Of a stretch of 64,000 nt of DNA, positions 38,473 through 47,855 are shown piece by piece (within the stretch, counting starts at the first letter, position 1; each line of letters opens with the position of its first letter). Origin of the DNA: an endosymbiont of Galathealinum brachiosum (lineage in GTDB: Bacteria; Pseudomonadota; Gammaproteobacteria; SZUA-229); the NCBI GenBank assembly GCA_003349885.1, contig QFXC01000003.1, positions 112,196 through 176,195 on the forward strand, read 5' to 3'. The notes under the pieces are model-generated. The model had not been told where the DNA came from, ran no database searches, and saw nothing but the letters and a program-made list of their open reading frames with translations. Made by a program: the position numbers and the translations under genes.

Positions 38473-38488
38473 TACAGTAAACACTGTA
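38473..38488. promoter_or_regulatory. Palindrome in divergent promoter region of the cytochrome cluster
   Basis: Perfect inverted repeat TACAGT-AAAC-ACTGTA in the 202-bp gap between the divergent cytochrome b-like and Fe-S/FAD oxidoreductase genes. A TATAAT at 38534-38539 could be the -10 of the rightward gene; no good -35 was found. The position suits an operator controlling both directions. The binding protein is unknown. Confidence 0.5.
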
Positions 38489-38563
38489 ATTACTACTCAG
38501 TAATCCCGTATGTGCTTATATTGAAATAATCTATATAATCAGTTAGTTAGAGGTCCTTTTTTT

Positions 38564-39868
38564 ATGTTTTCCATAATTTGGCTATATAGCCTGCCGTTGA
38601 TCGTTATTTTCCTGTTTTATTTCTGGAAACGAGCCAGTGGGCACAAAAATAGTCAACTTGTTTATGACGAGGCGGTGGCCTCGGGTATGACCGAACCTGC
38701 ATCGATGCATCCGGTTATAAATCATGCATTGTGTCTTGGATGTGCCAGTTGTGTTAATGCCTGCCCTGAAAAAAATAAAAATGTTCTGGGAGTGATTAAA
38801 GGTAAAGCGCATTTAATTAACCCCACACATTGTATCGGGCACGGGGCATGTAAAACGGCCTGTCCATTTGATGCGATTGAATTAGTGTTTGGTACCGAGA
38901 AAAGAGGCATCGATATACCTGAGGTAGATGAAACCTTTCAAAGCAATGTGCCTGGAATATTTATATCGGGTGAATTAGGTGGTATGGGGTTAATTCGTAA
39001 CGCGGTTACTCAGGGTGTGCAGGCGGTTGATTCTATTCGAAAGTTAGATGGCACTGGCAGTGCTCAGCAGCTTGATCTTGTCATTGTTGGTGCAGGTCCA
39101 TCCGGTATAGCGGCGGCACTGTCTGCTATGTCGCATAAGTTAAAATTTGTAATTCTTGAACAGGATTCTCTAGGGGGAACTGTGTCGCATTACCCGAGAG
39201 GAAAAATTGTTATGACTGCACCGGTGGATTTACCGATGATTGGTAAAATGCAGTTTAAAGAAACGACAAAAGAAGCGTTAATGGCATTCTGGGAAGATGT
39301 AGTGAAAAAAACCGGTTTGAAAATAAATGATCGAGCCAGGGTGGAAAGTATAAGTTCAGAAGGTAATGGCTTTCTGGTTAAAACAGCAACAGAGGAGTAT
39401 CGTAGCAGGGCGATATTACTGGCTATTGGCCGTCGTGGTACTCCACGTAAACTTGGGGTGCCCGGAGAAGAGCAAACAAAAGTAGTGTATAGACTCATTG
39501 ATCCTGAGCAATACCGAAATCAACATGTTCTTATTGTTGGTGGTGGTGATAGCGCGCTTGAAGCAGCTGTCAGTATTTCAGAAGAAGCGGGTACAACTGT
39601 GACAATTGCTTATCGTAGTGCAGCTTTTTCAAGGGCTAAGGAAAAAAATAGAAATAAAATTTCTGAAGCTGAAAAATCTGGAAAAATACAGGTTTTGATG
39701 AACTCTACCGTTAAGCAAATTGAATCGCATAAAGTAGTAATAAATACAGAAAATGATGAGCTTTGTATTGAAAATGATGCAGTAATAGTTTGCGCGGGTG
39801 GTATATTACCTACCGCGTTTTTAAAAGATAGTGGTATTGATGTGGTTACAAAATATGGCACGGCATAA
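38564..39868 (+). CDS. Membrane-anchored ferredoxin-type NAD(P)/FAD oxidoreductase
   Basis: Flavoprotein of 434 residues. An N-terminal membrane helix (about 2-20) is followed by two [4Fe-4S] motifs, CLGCASCVNACP (about 57-68) and CIGHGACKTACP. A thioredoxin-reductase-like fold follows with an FAD site (VIVGAGPSGIAAA, about 172) and an NAD(P) site (VLIVGGGDSALEAA, about 324). The redox CxxC of true thioredoxin reductases is absent. It would pass electrons between NAD(P)H or ferredoxin and a membrane acceptor. It lies divergent from the cytochrome b-like and multihaem genes, which are its likely partners. Confidence 0.9.
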   Translation: MFSIIWLYSLPLIVIFLFYFWKRASGHKNSQLVYDEAVASGMTEPASMHPVINHALCLGCASCVNACPEKNKNVLGVIKGKAHLINPTHCIGHGACKTACPFDAIELVFGTEKRGIDIPEVDETFQSNVPGIFISGELGGMGLIRNAVTQGVQAVDSIRKLDGTGSAQQLDLVIVGAGPSGIAAALSAMSHKLKFVILEQDSLGGTVSHYPRGKIVMTAPVDLPMIGKMQFKETTKEALMAFWEDVVKKTGLKINDRARVESISSEGNGFLVKTATEEYRSRAILLAIGRRGTPRKLGVPGEEQTKVVYRLIDPEQYRNQHVLIVGGGDSALEAAVSISEEAGTTVTIAYRSAAFSRAKEKNRNKISEAEKSGKIQVLMNSTVKQIESHKVVINTENDELCIENDAVIVCAGGILPTAFLKDSGIDVVTKYGTA

Positions 39869-39877
39869 GGTGTATTA

Positions 39878-41866
39878 ATGAAAAAGTTGATATTGATATT
39901 ATGTTTGTTTTTTCAATTACAGCAGACTGCTTTTTCAGCAACATTGGCCGATGCTAATATTGCTATTCGCACACAAAATTTTGAAAAAGCGGCAAAAATT
40001 TTAAAAGCCCTGTCAAGAAAAGGTGATAAAAAGGCTCAGTATCAGCTGGCTGTACTCTATCGTAATGGCCAGGGTGTAAAACAGAGTCCAGAAAAATCAG
40101 TTTATTGGGTGAAAAAATCAGCTAAACAGAATTATAAACGTGCGCAATATGTATTGGGTGTTAGTTATGAGAATGGAACGGGTGTAAAGAAAAATAATAA
40201 AAAGGCGATACGCTGGTATTCTGCTGCAGCCAAACAAGGGCATAGAAACTCTAAAAAACGTTTGAAAATTTTACAGTCAGGTCGGTTAGATACAAATACA
40301 GTTGTAAATAACATGCAACCAGGCGAGGCGCTTTTTTTTGCGGTTAATGCTAATGATCTAAGTACAGTTAAGAAGCTTCTGGATAGAGGTGTGTCGGTTA
40401 ATACTCGGAATAAATTTAATCGCCCTGTGATTTTTGATGCAATTGAAATGAAAAATCACGCTACGGTTGATTTGCTTCTAAAATATGGTGCAAAAGTAAA
40501 TGTGGTTGATAAATATAGTGATAGACCATTGCATCTTGCTTCTGCTTTAGGTGAAAAACGTATAGTGCATGACCTGCTAAAGAGAGGTGCAAAGCTAAAT
40601 TACAAGGATGCTAATGGTAACACGGCATTAATCCTGGCTGCGATGAAAGGGAATATGTCGACTGTTGAGATTTTATTAAAGAATAAATCATTAGTAAATT
40701 TGAAAAACAGGAATGGCGATACAGCTATTGTGCTTGCACATAAAGGAAAGCATAAATCAACGGTTAAACTTTTGAAAAAATACGGAGGTAAGTTGCCTGT
40801 TACGAGTAAGGAGCAGCTAAGCGTAAATCAGAAAATAGCTGCAATAAATAAAAGCTCTACAGGCGTATATAAAAACTGGACTGCACTGATGATAGCAACA
40901 TGGAGAGGTCAGCAAGATGTGGTTTCCTCATTGTTAAAAAAAGGGGCTAATCCTGATCAGGTAGATGCGGAAGGGTTAACGCCATTGATGCGAGCTGCAA
41001 TACAGGGGCAGGATAAAATTGTTGGCCTGTTAGTCGTTTCAGGTGCGAATATTAATAAAGTTAGTGGTTCCGGTAAAACAGCATTAATGGTGTCAGCAGA
41101 ACAGAATGAAGAAAAAGTTTTTGAGATGCTTGTTGCTGCTGGAGCATCTGTGAATATGACGGATAAAAGTAATAGAAGTGCATTGTCATATGCAATTTTA
41201 AATAAAAACGAAAAATTAGTTAAAAATCTACTTGATAAGAATGTAAAAGTTAATAATGAACTCGTAAATGGTAAAAGTGATTTTATGAGGGCAGTTACTT
41301 CAATGTCTTTGCCTGTTGTTAAACGCTTGCTTAAGGCTGGTTCAGATCTTATGAAAAAAGATACGTCTGGTCGTGATGCTTTATGGTACGCAGTCGATGG
41401 TCAGAAATACGCTACTGTAAAATATTTGATTCGTTATCATAATGATATTAATCGTAAGGATGATAGTGGGCAATCTCTACTTCATCAGGCAGCGATTGTT
41501 AACAATACTAAAATTATAATTTTGTTGATTAATAGTGGGATAGTTGTCGATATAAAAGCAACTGATGGGAATACGCCATTAATGCTTGCTGCGAGCCGAC
41601 AACAAACTGAGGCTATTGGTATTTTTATTTTAAAAGGTGCTGATGTTAATAGTAAAAACAATGTTGGAAATACAGCATTGAATCTTTCTGTGTTAGCAAA
41701 TAAAGTTGAGTCTGTTAAGTTGTTATTAGATGCAGGAGCTGATTTAAGCATAAGAAATGATAAGCGAGAAAAGGCAATTAATCTGGCTGAAATGGTTGGT
41801 AATAAATTGATTCTGGACCAGTTGCATCAATATCAGGAAAAAACAAAACTATTCGGCGTGTTTTAA
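39878..41866 (+). CDS. Exported Sel1-repeat and ankyrin-repeat protein
   Basis: Protein of 662 residues with a signal peptide ending AFSA near residue 21. Two to three Sel1 repeats (about 40-130: KAQYQLAVLYRNGQGVKQSPEKS) are followed by around a dozen ankyrin repeats up to the C-terminus (HLASALGEKRIVHDLLKRGAK, TPLMRAAIQGQDKIVGLLV and similar). It begins 9 bp after the oxidoreductase gene, so the two are probably co-transcribed. Repeat scaffolds bind other proteins; an assembly or anchoring role for the neighbouring cytochromes is an inference. Confidence 0.92.
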   Translation: MKKLILILCLFFQLQQTAFSATLADANIAIRTQNFEKAAKILKALSRKGDKKAQYQLAVLYRNGQGVKQSPEKSVYWVKKSAKQNYKRAQYVLGVSYENGTGVKKNNKKAIRWYSAAAKQGHRNSKKRLKILQSGRLDTNTVVNNMQPGEALFFAVNANDLSTVKKLLDRGVSVNTRNKFNRPVIFDAIEMKNHATVDLLLKYGAKVNVVDKYSDRPLHLASALGEKRIVHDLLKRGAKLNYKDANGNTALILAAMKGNMSTVEILLKNKSLVNLKNRNGDTAIVLAHKGKHKSTVKLLKKYGGKLPVTSKEQLSVNQKIAAINKSSTGVYKNWTALMIATWRGQQDVVSSLLKKGANPDQVDAEGLTPLMRAAIQGQDKIVGLLVVSGANINKVSGSGKTALMVSAEQNEEKVFEMLVAAGASVNMTDKSNRSALSYAILNKNEKLVKNLLDKNVKVNNELVNGKSDFMRAVTSMSLPVVKRLLKAGSDLMKKDTSGRDALWYAVDGQKYATVKYLIRYHNDINRKDDSGQSLLHQAAIVNNTKIIILLINSGIVVDIKATDGNTPLMLAASRQQTEAIGIFILKGADVNSKNNVGNTALNLSVLANKVESVKLLLDAGADLSIRNDKREKAINLAEMVGNKLILDQLHQYQEKTKLFGVF

Positions 41867-42033
41867 ACTGACATATCAATATAATTAATTATTAAATTAA
41901 GCACATGTGACTTGCTAATATTTCATGCTTTTTATGGAGTGCTGGTGCTTTATATTTCTAATATTGTTATTCATAATCTCCGCTATACTAAAGTAAATAT
42001 GAATAAATGAGTGTAATAGGGGAAGTTGATTTT

Positions 42034-43119
42034 ATGGCTGTTTGTATACGATACGGGATTTTAAGTGTAATTTTATTGATATTTTCAATTAAGGCTGTGC
42101 AGGCCGAATCCGATGCACAGCAAGATCTATTGTTCTTTTTGAATGCTGGTCCTGTTTATCACCAGATTACATCTGAAGACGGCATTGAAGAAAATGATTT
42201 TACTTTTGGAGCCGGTATTTTATACAGTTACCTTGAGACGGATCTACGGTTTCTTGCAGAATATTTTATATCAACTGAGGAGTCGGAGTTAGAGAGACTT
42301 CAAATGGGCTGGCAAGTGGATGATGACGTTATAGGGTGGTTAGGTCGTTTTCATTCTCCGAGTTTATACTGGAATTCAGTTTATCATCACGGTCGGTACT
42401 TGCAGACAAGTATTTCACGGCCATTAGCTGAGAAGTTTGAAGATGAAGGAGGTGTGTTTCCAACGCATGTTTCAGGTTTTATGTTTGAAGGCGGATATAA
42501 GCTTCAGGGTATGTCGGCTATTCAATCAACGTTATCATTTGGTTTGACATCAGTTATTGATGATCATGGACTTGTTCCTTTTGATTTATTAGATGCTAAC
42601 AATAAGAGCAAAAATGCAGTCGATGTGCGTATTGCTTATCTGACTGATCAGTTAGGTGAAAATCAGTTTGGCCTAACAATGAGCTGGGCCAGCCTGGTTG
42701 TTGGTGATAATGATGTGGCTGTGCAACAGGGCTTGCAACGAGTTGATCAAAGTAAAGTGGGTGCTTATGTAGACTGGAGTATGCAGGAGTGGAGAATTTT
42801 ATCTAACCTGACATATATTAATAACCAGATGATAAATCAGTTACAAAATAAGACTGACTCTTTTTCTACTGCTTATTTTCAGGCTGAGTATAAAGTTGAT
42901 CATGACTGGATATTTTTTGGACGAGTTGAAGATACGTATAGCGCGGATAACTCTGATTATCTTCAACTTTTTCCCAGTGCGATAGTAGAAAGGGAAATGC
43001 TGGGCCTTCGGTTTGATTTTTATAAAAATCATGCATTGACAGTAGAATTTTCAAATATAAAATTACAATCAGGTGACTTTGGTCAGGCATGGCTGCAGTG
43101 GAGTGCTGTTTTTCCATGA
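42034..43119 (+). CDS. Exported hypothetical protein, likely outer-membrane barrel
   Basis: Protein of 361 residues with a signal peptide (residues 1-24, ending VQAES). The mature part is rich in alternating strands (FTFGAGILYSYLETDLRFLAEYF, LTMSWASLVVGDNDVAV, FFGRVEDTYSADNSDYL) and ends in AWLQWSAVFP with a C-terminal aromatic region. It looks like a porin-type barrel but I do not recognise the family. The start at 42034 has GGGGAAG upstream and opens directly on the signal peptide; a frame from 42007 adds nine residues. Its stop overlaps the next start (ATGA), and it forms an operon with the PstS-like protein and kinase. Confidence 0.78.
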   Translation: MAVCIRYGILSVILLIFSIKAVQAESDAQQDLLFFLNAGPVYHQITSEDGIEENDFTFGAGILYSYLETDLRFLAEYFISTEESELERLQMGWQVDDDVIGWLGRFHSPSLYWNSVYHHGRYLQTSISRPLAEKFEDEGGVFPTHVSGFMFEGGYKLQGMSAIQSTLSFGLTSVIDDHGLVPFDLLDANNKSKNAVDVRIAYLTDQLGENQFGLTMSWASLVVGDNDVAVQQGLQRVDQSKVGAYVDWSMQEWRILSNLTYINNQMINQLQNKTDSFSTAYFQAEYKVDHDWIFFGRVEDTYSADNSDYLQLFPSAIVEREMLGLRFDFYKNHALTVEFSNIKLQSGDFGQAWLQWSAVFP

Positions 43120-43562
43120 GTTCAGTAAGGAGTATATTGTTTTGTTGCATTGGACTTATGCTGAGTATGGATGCATTAAGTTCTGAAAAACAGGTTGTTC
43201 TGGTTGTATCATCAGCGAGCCCCCTTGTGAATCTTGATTCACTTGAGTTACGTAAAATTTATCTTGGCTTCAATGTCAGACGGAACGGAAATGTCATAAG
43301 GGGTTTCCGTAATACTGAAGATAAAGTACTTAACGGGGTTTTTCTTCAATATGTGGTGGCTATGTCAGCCAAGTCGTATAATAAAAGGTTACTGTCGTTG
43401 ACTCTCAGGCAGGGTATACCGCGTTCATCAGAATATAATTCGATTGAAAAGTTACAGGATGCTTTATCAGAAAGACCCTACTCAGTGAGTTATATGTGGA
43501 AAGAAGATGCTGAGCGTTCAACTAAAGTAAAAGCGTTAAGGGTATTATGGTACCAAAATTAA
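43116..43562 (+). CDS. PstS-like periplasmic protein
   Basis: Small exported protein of 148 residues with signal peptide ending ALSSE. The body has the short phosphate-binding-protein-like pattern ELRKIYLGFNVRRNGNVIRGF, RLLSLTLRQGIPRS and KLQDALSERPYSVSYMW seen in stand-alone periplasmic domains. It has no transporter neighbours. Its end overlaps the next kinase gene by 16 bp and its start overlaps the preceding barrel gene, so it probably acts with that kinase as a signal input (inference). Confidence 0.78.
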   Translation: MSSVRSILFCCIGLMLSMDALSSEKQVVLVVSSASPLVNLDSLELRKIYLGFNVRRNGNVIRGFRNTEDKVLNGVFLQYVVAMSAKSYNKRLLSLTLRQGIPRSSEYNSIEKLQDALSERPYSVSYMWKEDAERSTKVKALRVLWYQN

Positions 43563-45070
43563 ATACATTACCTGCACGAATTATTTTAATTGGTTTGTTA
43601 ATTCATGCGGTGCTTCTACCTATATTGTTTTTTGGCGTCCTGTATATCATTGAGCAAAGTCATGAGGAACGATTTATCAATGATGTGCGTAAGTATAGTC
43701 GATTTGTTGCAGACGTTTTTGAATTAGAAGAGGGTGAAATAAATGAACAGCGCACAGTGCATTTGCTGGACAGTTCTATTCTGGGTAGTGGAGGTTATTT
43801 TGCTGAATTAATAGAAGGTGATACCCGTATACAAAGTAGCCTGTTAGATAGTGACTCAGCAAGCCTGTTTAAGGAAGATTTTTACTTTGGGCAACATGGA
43901 GATGATATTTATTTTATTTCATTAACGTTAGATATGGTTGGGCGACGGGTAGTCTTACATATGGGCTTTAATGAGCAAACTACGATTGAACAGATTGAAT
44001 TAGCCAGAGAACGATTGTTATCTGTTCTTGTTCTGTATTTGCTGGTATCAATAATTGTACTGGTTTTACTTAGTGTGCGAATGATTCGGCCATTGAAGGC
44101 TTTGCAACAGGCTTCGCGTCAGATTGCTAAGGGCGAGTATGAGGAGCAACTGTACGTTGATAGTGAAATCACTGAGATCAAGGAACTGGCAAGTGATCTT
44201 GAATCCATGCGTTGTGAACTGGTGGGTATTAATGTTTATTTATTACGTGAAATTGCTGAAAAAGAAGCAGCAGATGAAAAACGAGAAGAACTGGAAAGTA
44301 AACTTAGGCAAACACAAAAATTAGAAACGGTTGGGGTGCTGGCAGGGGGAATTTCACACGAATTTAATAATATTTTGTTGCCCATATTTCTATACACAGA
44401 ACAGGCAATACATGATTTGCCGGTAGATAGCCCGACTCGTGATCGCCTCAAACGTGTATTAAAGTTATCAAAACGTGCTAAAGGCCTGATACAGCAAATA
44501 CTGACATTTAGCCGACAGAGTTCTAAGCAGGAGTATCAAGCAGTAAACTTAAAACCGATTATCAATGAAGCACTTGAGTTGTTTCGGGCGTTGATACCTT
44601 CGACAGTAGAGTTGCATGAAGTGCTTGCAGATGATACTTATATGGTACTAGCTGACCGAGATCAGATTCATCAGTTAATTATGAATCTTTGCGGTAATGC
44701 CTATCAGGCACTAGAAGATAGTGGCGGCTCTATTACGGTTATTCTTGAGTATTTCACAGTTGATAAGCGGTTTCCTCGAGATCGTCGTCATCTTCAGGTA
44801 GGAAAATATATAAGGCTTAGTGTTCAGGATACCGGGCATGGTATCGATCAGCGTCACCTTGAACGTATTTTTGAGCCGTTTTTTACTACGCGTACGGTTG
44901 GTCAGGGAACGGGTTTGGGGTTGTCCGTTGCTCATGGAATCGTTATGTCACATAAGGGTGATATTTCTGTCAAAAGTGAAGTAGGTAAAGGCTCCACCTT
45001 CTATGTTTATTTACCACAGTTAGAACTGAATGCTGAAGATACGGTTGTTCAAGATGAAAGAGGTGTGTGA
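43547..45070 (+). CDS. Sensor histidine kinase
   Basis: Membrane kinase of 507 residues. Membrane helices at about 12-34 and 161-180 bracket a periplasmic domain of about 125 residues. A HAMP domain (about 180-232) and coiled coil lead to the kinase core, with VLAGGISHEFNNILLP and phosphoacceptor His271. The ATPase has LCGNAYQAL, DTGHGID and GTGLGLSVAHG, all intact. There is no receiver; the single-domain regulator at 45256 is the probable partner. The gene overlaps the PstS-like gene. Confidence 0.94.
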   Translation: MVPKLNTLPARIILIGLLIHAVLLPILFFGVLYIIEQSHEERFINDVRKYSRFVADVFELEEGEINEQRTVHLLDSSILGSGGYFAELIEGDTRIQSSLLDSDSASLFKEDFYFGQHGDDIYFISLTLDMVGRRVVLHMGFNEQTTIEQIELARERLLSVLVLYLLVSIIVLVLLSVRMIRPLKALQQASRQIAKGEYEEQLYVDSEITEIKELASDLESMRCELVGINVYLLREIAEKEAADEKREELESKLRQTQKLETVGVLAGGISHEFNNILLPIFLYTEQAIHDLPVDSPTRDRLKRVLKLSKRAKGLIQQILTFSRQSSKQEYQAVNLKPIINEALELFRALIPSTVELHEVLADDTYMVLADRDQIHQLIMNLCGNAYQALEDSGGSITVILEYFTVDKRFPRDRRHLQVGKYIRLSVQDTGHGIDQRHLERIFEPFFTTRTVGQGTGLGLSVAHGIVMSHKGDISVKSEVGKGSTFYVYLPQLELNAEDTVVQDERGV

Positions 45071-45255
45071 AATTAAACGTAGGTGTGTGATCAGTCGAGC
45101 AGGATGTCATTGCAAAAACATATTGAATGTAGTTAAGATGGTGTTAAATTTTAATAGATAATTTGATACTGTCGTCCAGTTGAATAAATGGGGCGGTATG
45201 TTACGAACTTTAAAAGTTTCAGGCTTGAATAACAGGTATAAAGTGGGAGTTTAAT

Positions 45256-45660
45256 ATGGTGCGCATTTTGATTATTGACGATGAAGAAGATATTCGAGAT
45301 GTATTACAGTTAATACTGGAAAGTGTCGGTTATGATGTGAGGATTGCATCAAATGGGGATATGGCTATAGAGTTTCAGCGTGAAGAGCCAGCAGACTTAA
45401 TCATCACTGATATAATTATGCCAGGTAAAAATGGTGTGGATATCATTACTGAAATTAAAAAAGAATTTCCTGATATTAAGGTTATTGCAATTTCAGGCGG
45501 TGGGGGGGTTCAACCGGTTGAATATACACCTGAAGCTATATCAACTACGGCCTATCTTGCGGCTGCCCAAAAAGCCGGTGCAAAAAAGATTTTCACCAAA
45601 CCTTTTGAGCGGGATGACTTGATAAAGGCCGTTGAGGATCTAGTCGGAAAGCCGCATTAA
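45256..45660 (+). CDS. Single-domain response regulator
   Basis: Receiver-only protein of 134 residues (CheY-like). Acidic residues at 9-12 (IIDDEEDIRD), phosphoacceptor Asp52 (ITDIIMPGKNG) and KPF are intact. A loop of about 15 residues (GGGGVQPVEYTPEAIST) is inserted before the last helices, longer than in standard CheY folds. It follows the kinase at 43547 by 185 bp on the same strand. With no output domain, it may relay phosphate or act by protein contact. Confidence 0.92.
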   Translation: MVRILIIDDEEDIRDVLQLILESVGYDVRIASNGDMAIEFQREEPADLIITDIIMPGKNGVDIITEIKKEFPDIKVIAISGGGGVQPVEYTPEAISTTAYLAAAQKAGAKKIFTKPFERDDLIKAVEDLVGKPH

Positions 45661-45701
45661 TAAATATTATCAGGCTTTTTATGGGAATATATCTATAGGG
45701 G

Positions 45702-46361
45702 TTACTCTACAGCAACGCCATTTCTTATTGCATAACGTGTGATGCTGCTTGCGCTATGCAGATCCAGTTTTTTCATCAGGTTAGAGCGGTGTTTTTCAAC
45801 TGTCTTCAGACTAATTGACAGGTATTCAGCAGTATCTTTGTTTCGATACCCCTCTGCGATAAGTTTCATGACTTCTAGTTCACGCGTAGTTAAAAGATCA
45901 ATGCTGGAAGTGGGGGATTCCTTTATGTTATCAGATAAATATCCTGTAACCACTTCATTGCATATGCTGGGGCTTAAATAGCTTTTACCTGACAAAATAC
46001 TGTTAATGCCATTAATAAGCTCTTCACTGGTATCATTTTTTAATAAATAGCCATCAGCGCCTGCCTTCAGTGCAGCGTGAACATGTTCTTCAGTTTTGTG
46101 TACAGTCAGTACAAGAACTTTTATATTTGGGTAGCGGTTTTTAATGCGATGAATAGCTTCTGTGCCATTTGTTTTAGGCATAGACAGGTCACTGAGTAGT
46201 AAATCAGGTTCTAATTGACCTGCAAGGAGAATGGCGTCTTTACCATTGTCTGCTTCCCCGATTACCTGAAAGTTAGGTTCATTATCAAGTAACAGGCGTA
46301 TTCCGGACCTAAGAATAGTATGGTCATCAGCAATTAGAATATGAACTGGTGAATTTTTCAC
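45702..46361 (-). CDS. NarL/LuxR-family response regulator
   Basis: DNA-binding regulator of 219 residues. The receiver has acidic residues 12-13, phosphoacceptor Asp58 (LLLSDLSMPKTNG) and LLKND near 104. The LuxR-type helix-turn-helix is at about 150-212 (LTTRELEVMKLIAEGY, IAEYL-like TAEYLSISLKTVEKHRSNLM). No kinase of its own is adjacent. It is a convergent neighbour of the single-domain regulator. It could bind the palindrome at 49731-49746, but that is speculation. Confidence 0.93.
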   Translation of the reverse strand: MKNSPVHILIADDHTILRSGIRLLLDNEPNFQVIGEADNGKDAILLAGQLEPDLLLSDLSMPKTNGTEAIHRIKNRYPNIKVLVLTVHKTEEHVHAALKAGADGYLLKNDTSEELINGINSILSGKSYLSPSICNEVVTGYLSDNIKESPTSSIDLLTTRELEVMKLIAEGYRNKDTAEYLSISLKTVEKHRSNLMKKLDLHSASSITRYAIRNGVAVE

Positions 46362-46731
46362 TATTATCTCTAGGTCCCTTGATGCTTTCTTTAAATATAT
46401 AAAAATATTTGTGTTAAATCAAATTAAGTTTCAAGAATACACTCATGTGTAGTTTTTAGATATAGCTTATATAAAAAATACGGTCTTTACTTTATAGGAT
46501 AAAATCATGTTTTGGGTGAGAATGGTGTTTTACGAATAGTGTTTAATATATATTTCAGCTTATATTTAAATATAGGTAGATTGATTTCTTGTTTAATTTT
46601 ATATGGATTTTTGGAGTTGTTAGCGGTTGGTCACATGTTAGTTAAGTGAATTATATTTATTTAATGAGGTACAGGGGGAAAGTAAAGATATTTTACTTCT
46701 AATAATAGAGTTGTTATTTGGAGCCAATTAA
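46362..46731. other. Non-coding stretch between divergent regulators
   Basis: About 370 bp of AT-rich DNA between the divergent NarL-type and single-domain regulators. It should contain promoters for both. I see only a GGAG before the rightward ATG and no clear operator, hairpin or gene. Confidence 0.5.
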
Positions 46732-47115
46732 ATGTTTAAAACGCTGCTTGTCGAAGATAATCTTATATATAGAGAAGAATTAAAAAATGCCCTGCAAAAA
46801 AAATTCGTTAATCTGGAAACCAAAGAAAGCGTAGGTGAAAGTGATACATTGGATATAGTGAATACATTTGATCCGGATTTGGTGATTATGGATATTGATT
46901 TACACAGTGGTATCAATGGGTTGGTGCTGACTAAAAAATTAAAAGATGAATGCCCAGAAGCAGTTGTCGTTATTCTTAGTCAGCATGATTTTCCGGAATA
47001 CCGTTCAGTTGCCAAACAAAACGGTGCTGATTTTTTTATTTCTAAAAGTTCAAAACTCGAAAATATTTTTGATTATGTAAGTTCGGTTATTGATCGTAAA
47101 CATGAGCACCATTAA
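46732..47115 (+). CDS. Single-domain response regulator
   Basis: Receiver-only protein of 127 residues. LLVEDN at the N-terminus, phosphoacceptor Asp54 (VIMDIDLHSGINGL) and a Lys in ISKSSKL are present, so it should be phosphorylatable. It has no output domain. TTGGAGCC just upstream provides a ribosome site. It is not in an operon with a kinase, so it is an orphan regulator; its partner may be one of the hybrid kinases in the window. Confidence 0.9.
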   Translation: MFKTLLVEDNLIYREELKNALQKKFVNLETKESVGESDTLDIVNTFDPDLVIMDIDLHSGINGLVLTKKLKDECPEAVVVILSQHDFPEYRSVAKQNGADFFISKSSKLENIFDYVSSVIDRKHEHH

Positions 47116-47177
47116 TTGATGCTTTAATTGTTTTACTTCATGTTTTTATTGATCTACCTACTTTCTGTCTGTTAATT

Positions 47178-47822
47178 TTAATTTGATAACTGTAAACGAT
47201 GTTCGGCTAAAACTTCGGCTGCACTGGTAAATCCTTCCAGTCTGATCCATGGGCTATTCGGTGTTTTACTGCGTAAAAAAGTTAACGGAATATGGTTCAT
47301 CTTGTCACCTTTGTATGCGTCAAAAGCTTTTTGTGTGGTAATAATATCATCGATAGAGCCTGTTAAAAAATGCCAGTCAGCTCCGGCCTTGAATTTGCTC
47401 GCATAGTCTTTTAAACGTTCAGGTGTATCCTGTTCCGGGTCAATTGTAATCGATATCATTTTTACGTTTTGTGCATCATCACCAAGCTTCTGCTTTACCT
47501 GGGACAGGGTGGCGCTGAGAACAGGGCATATTGTAGTGCAGGTAGTGAAAATGAAATTTAATATGACGGGTTTTTCTGTATTAATTATTTCTGTGAAAGA
47601 GAGCTTGTTGTTATGTGTATCAATTAGAGAAAGTTCTGGAATTTCATAACGGTGTGATGAACTGGTATAACCGGTTTGTTTCATCATGTGTTTATGATGT
47701 GCATGGGGATCATCCTGAGCTTGCTGGGAGCCTGCTACGGTACCTGATGCTAGCATGAGGTTTACTCCAATAATACTCGCTAAAGGAAGTGCAATACTAT
47801 TTAATAATGATTTTACGGACAT
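47178..47822 (-). CDS. SCO1/SenC-family copper chaperone/thioredoxin-like protein
   Basis: Exported protein of 214 residues with signal peptide (about 1-30). The thioredoxin-like domain carries the copper-binding CxxxC motif (CTTICP in FIFTTCTTICPVLSAT) and a downstream His in GDKMNHIPLTFL, the expected third ligand. Family knowledge: SCO proteins deliver copper or reduce thiols for CuA oxidases. Here it is 33 bp after the cytochrome/binding-protein fusion and near a multicopper-oxidase cluster, so it may load copper into those enzymes (inference). Confidence 0.92.
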   Translation of the reverse strand: MSVKSLLNSIALPLASIIGVNLMLASGTVAGSQQAQDDPHAHHKHMMKQTGYTSSSHRYEIPELSLIDTHNNKLSFTEIINTEKPVILNFIFTTCTTICPVLSATLSQVKQKLGDDAQNVKMISITIDPEQDTPERLKDYASKFKAGADWHFLTGSIDDIITTQKAFDAYKGDKMNHIPLTFLRSKTPNSPWIRLEGFTSAAEVLAEHRLQLSN

Positions 47823-47855
47823 GTGATATCTCTCATTTTGTAAGGTGTTTGGTTA

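Noticed and set aside
38473..38488. LexA (SOS) box
   Set aside because: LexA sites have CTGT...ACAG order with an 8-base centre; here the arms are reversed (ACAGT...ACTGT) with 4 bases between.
38564..39868. Thioredoxin reductase
   Set aside because: The redox-active CxxC is missing, and two [4Fe-4S] motifs and a membrane anchor are added.
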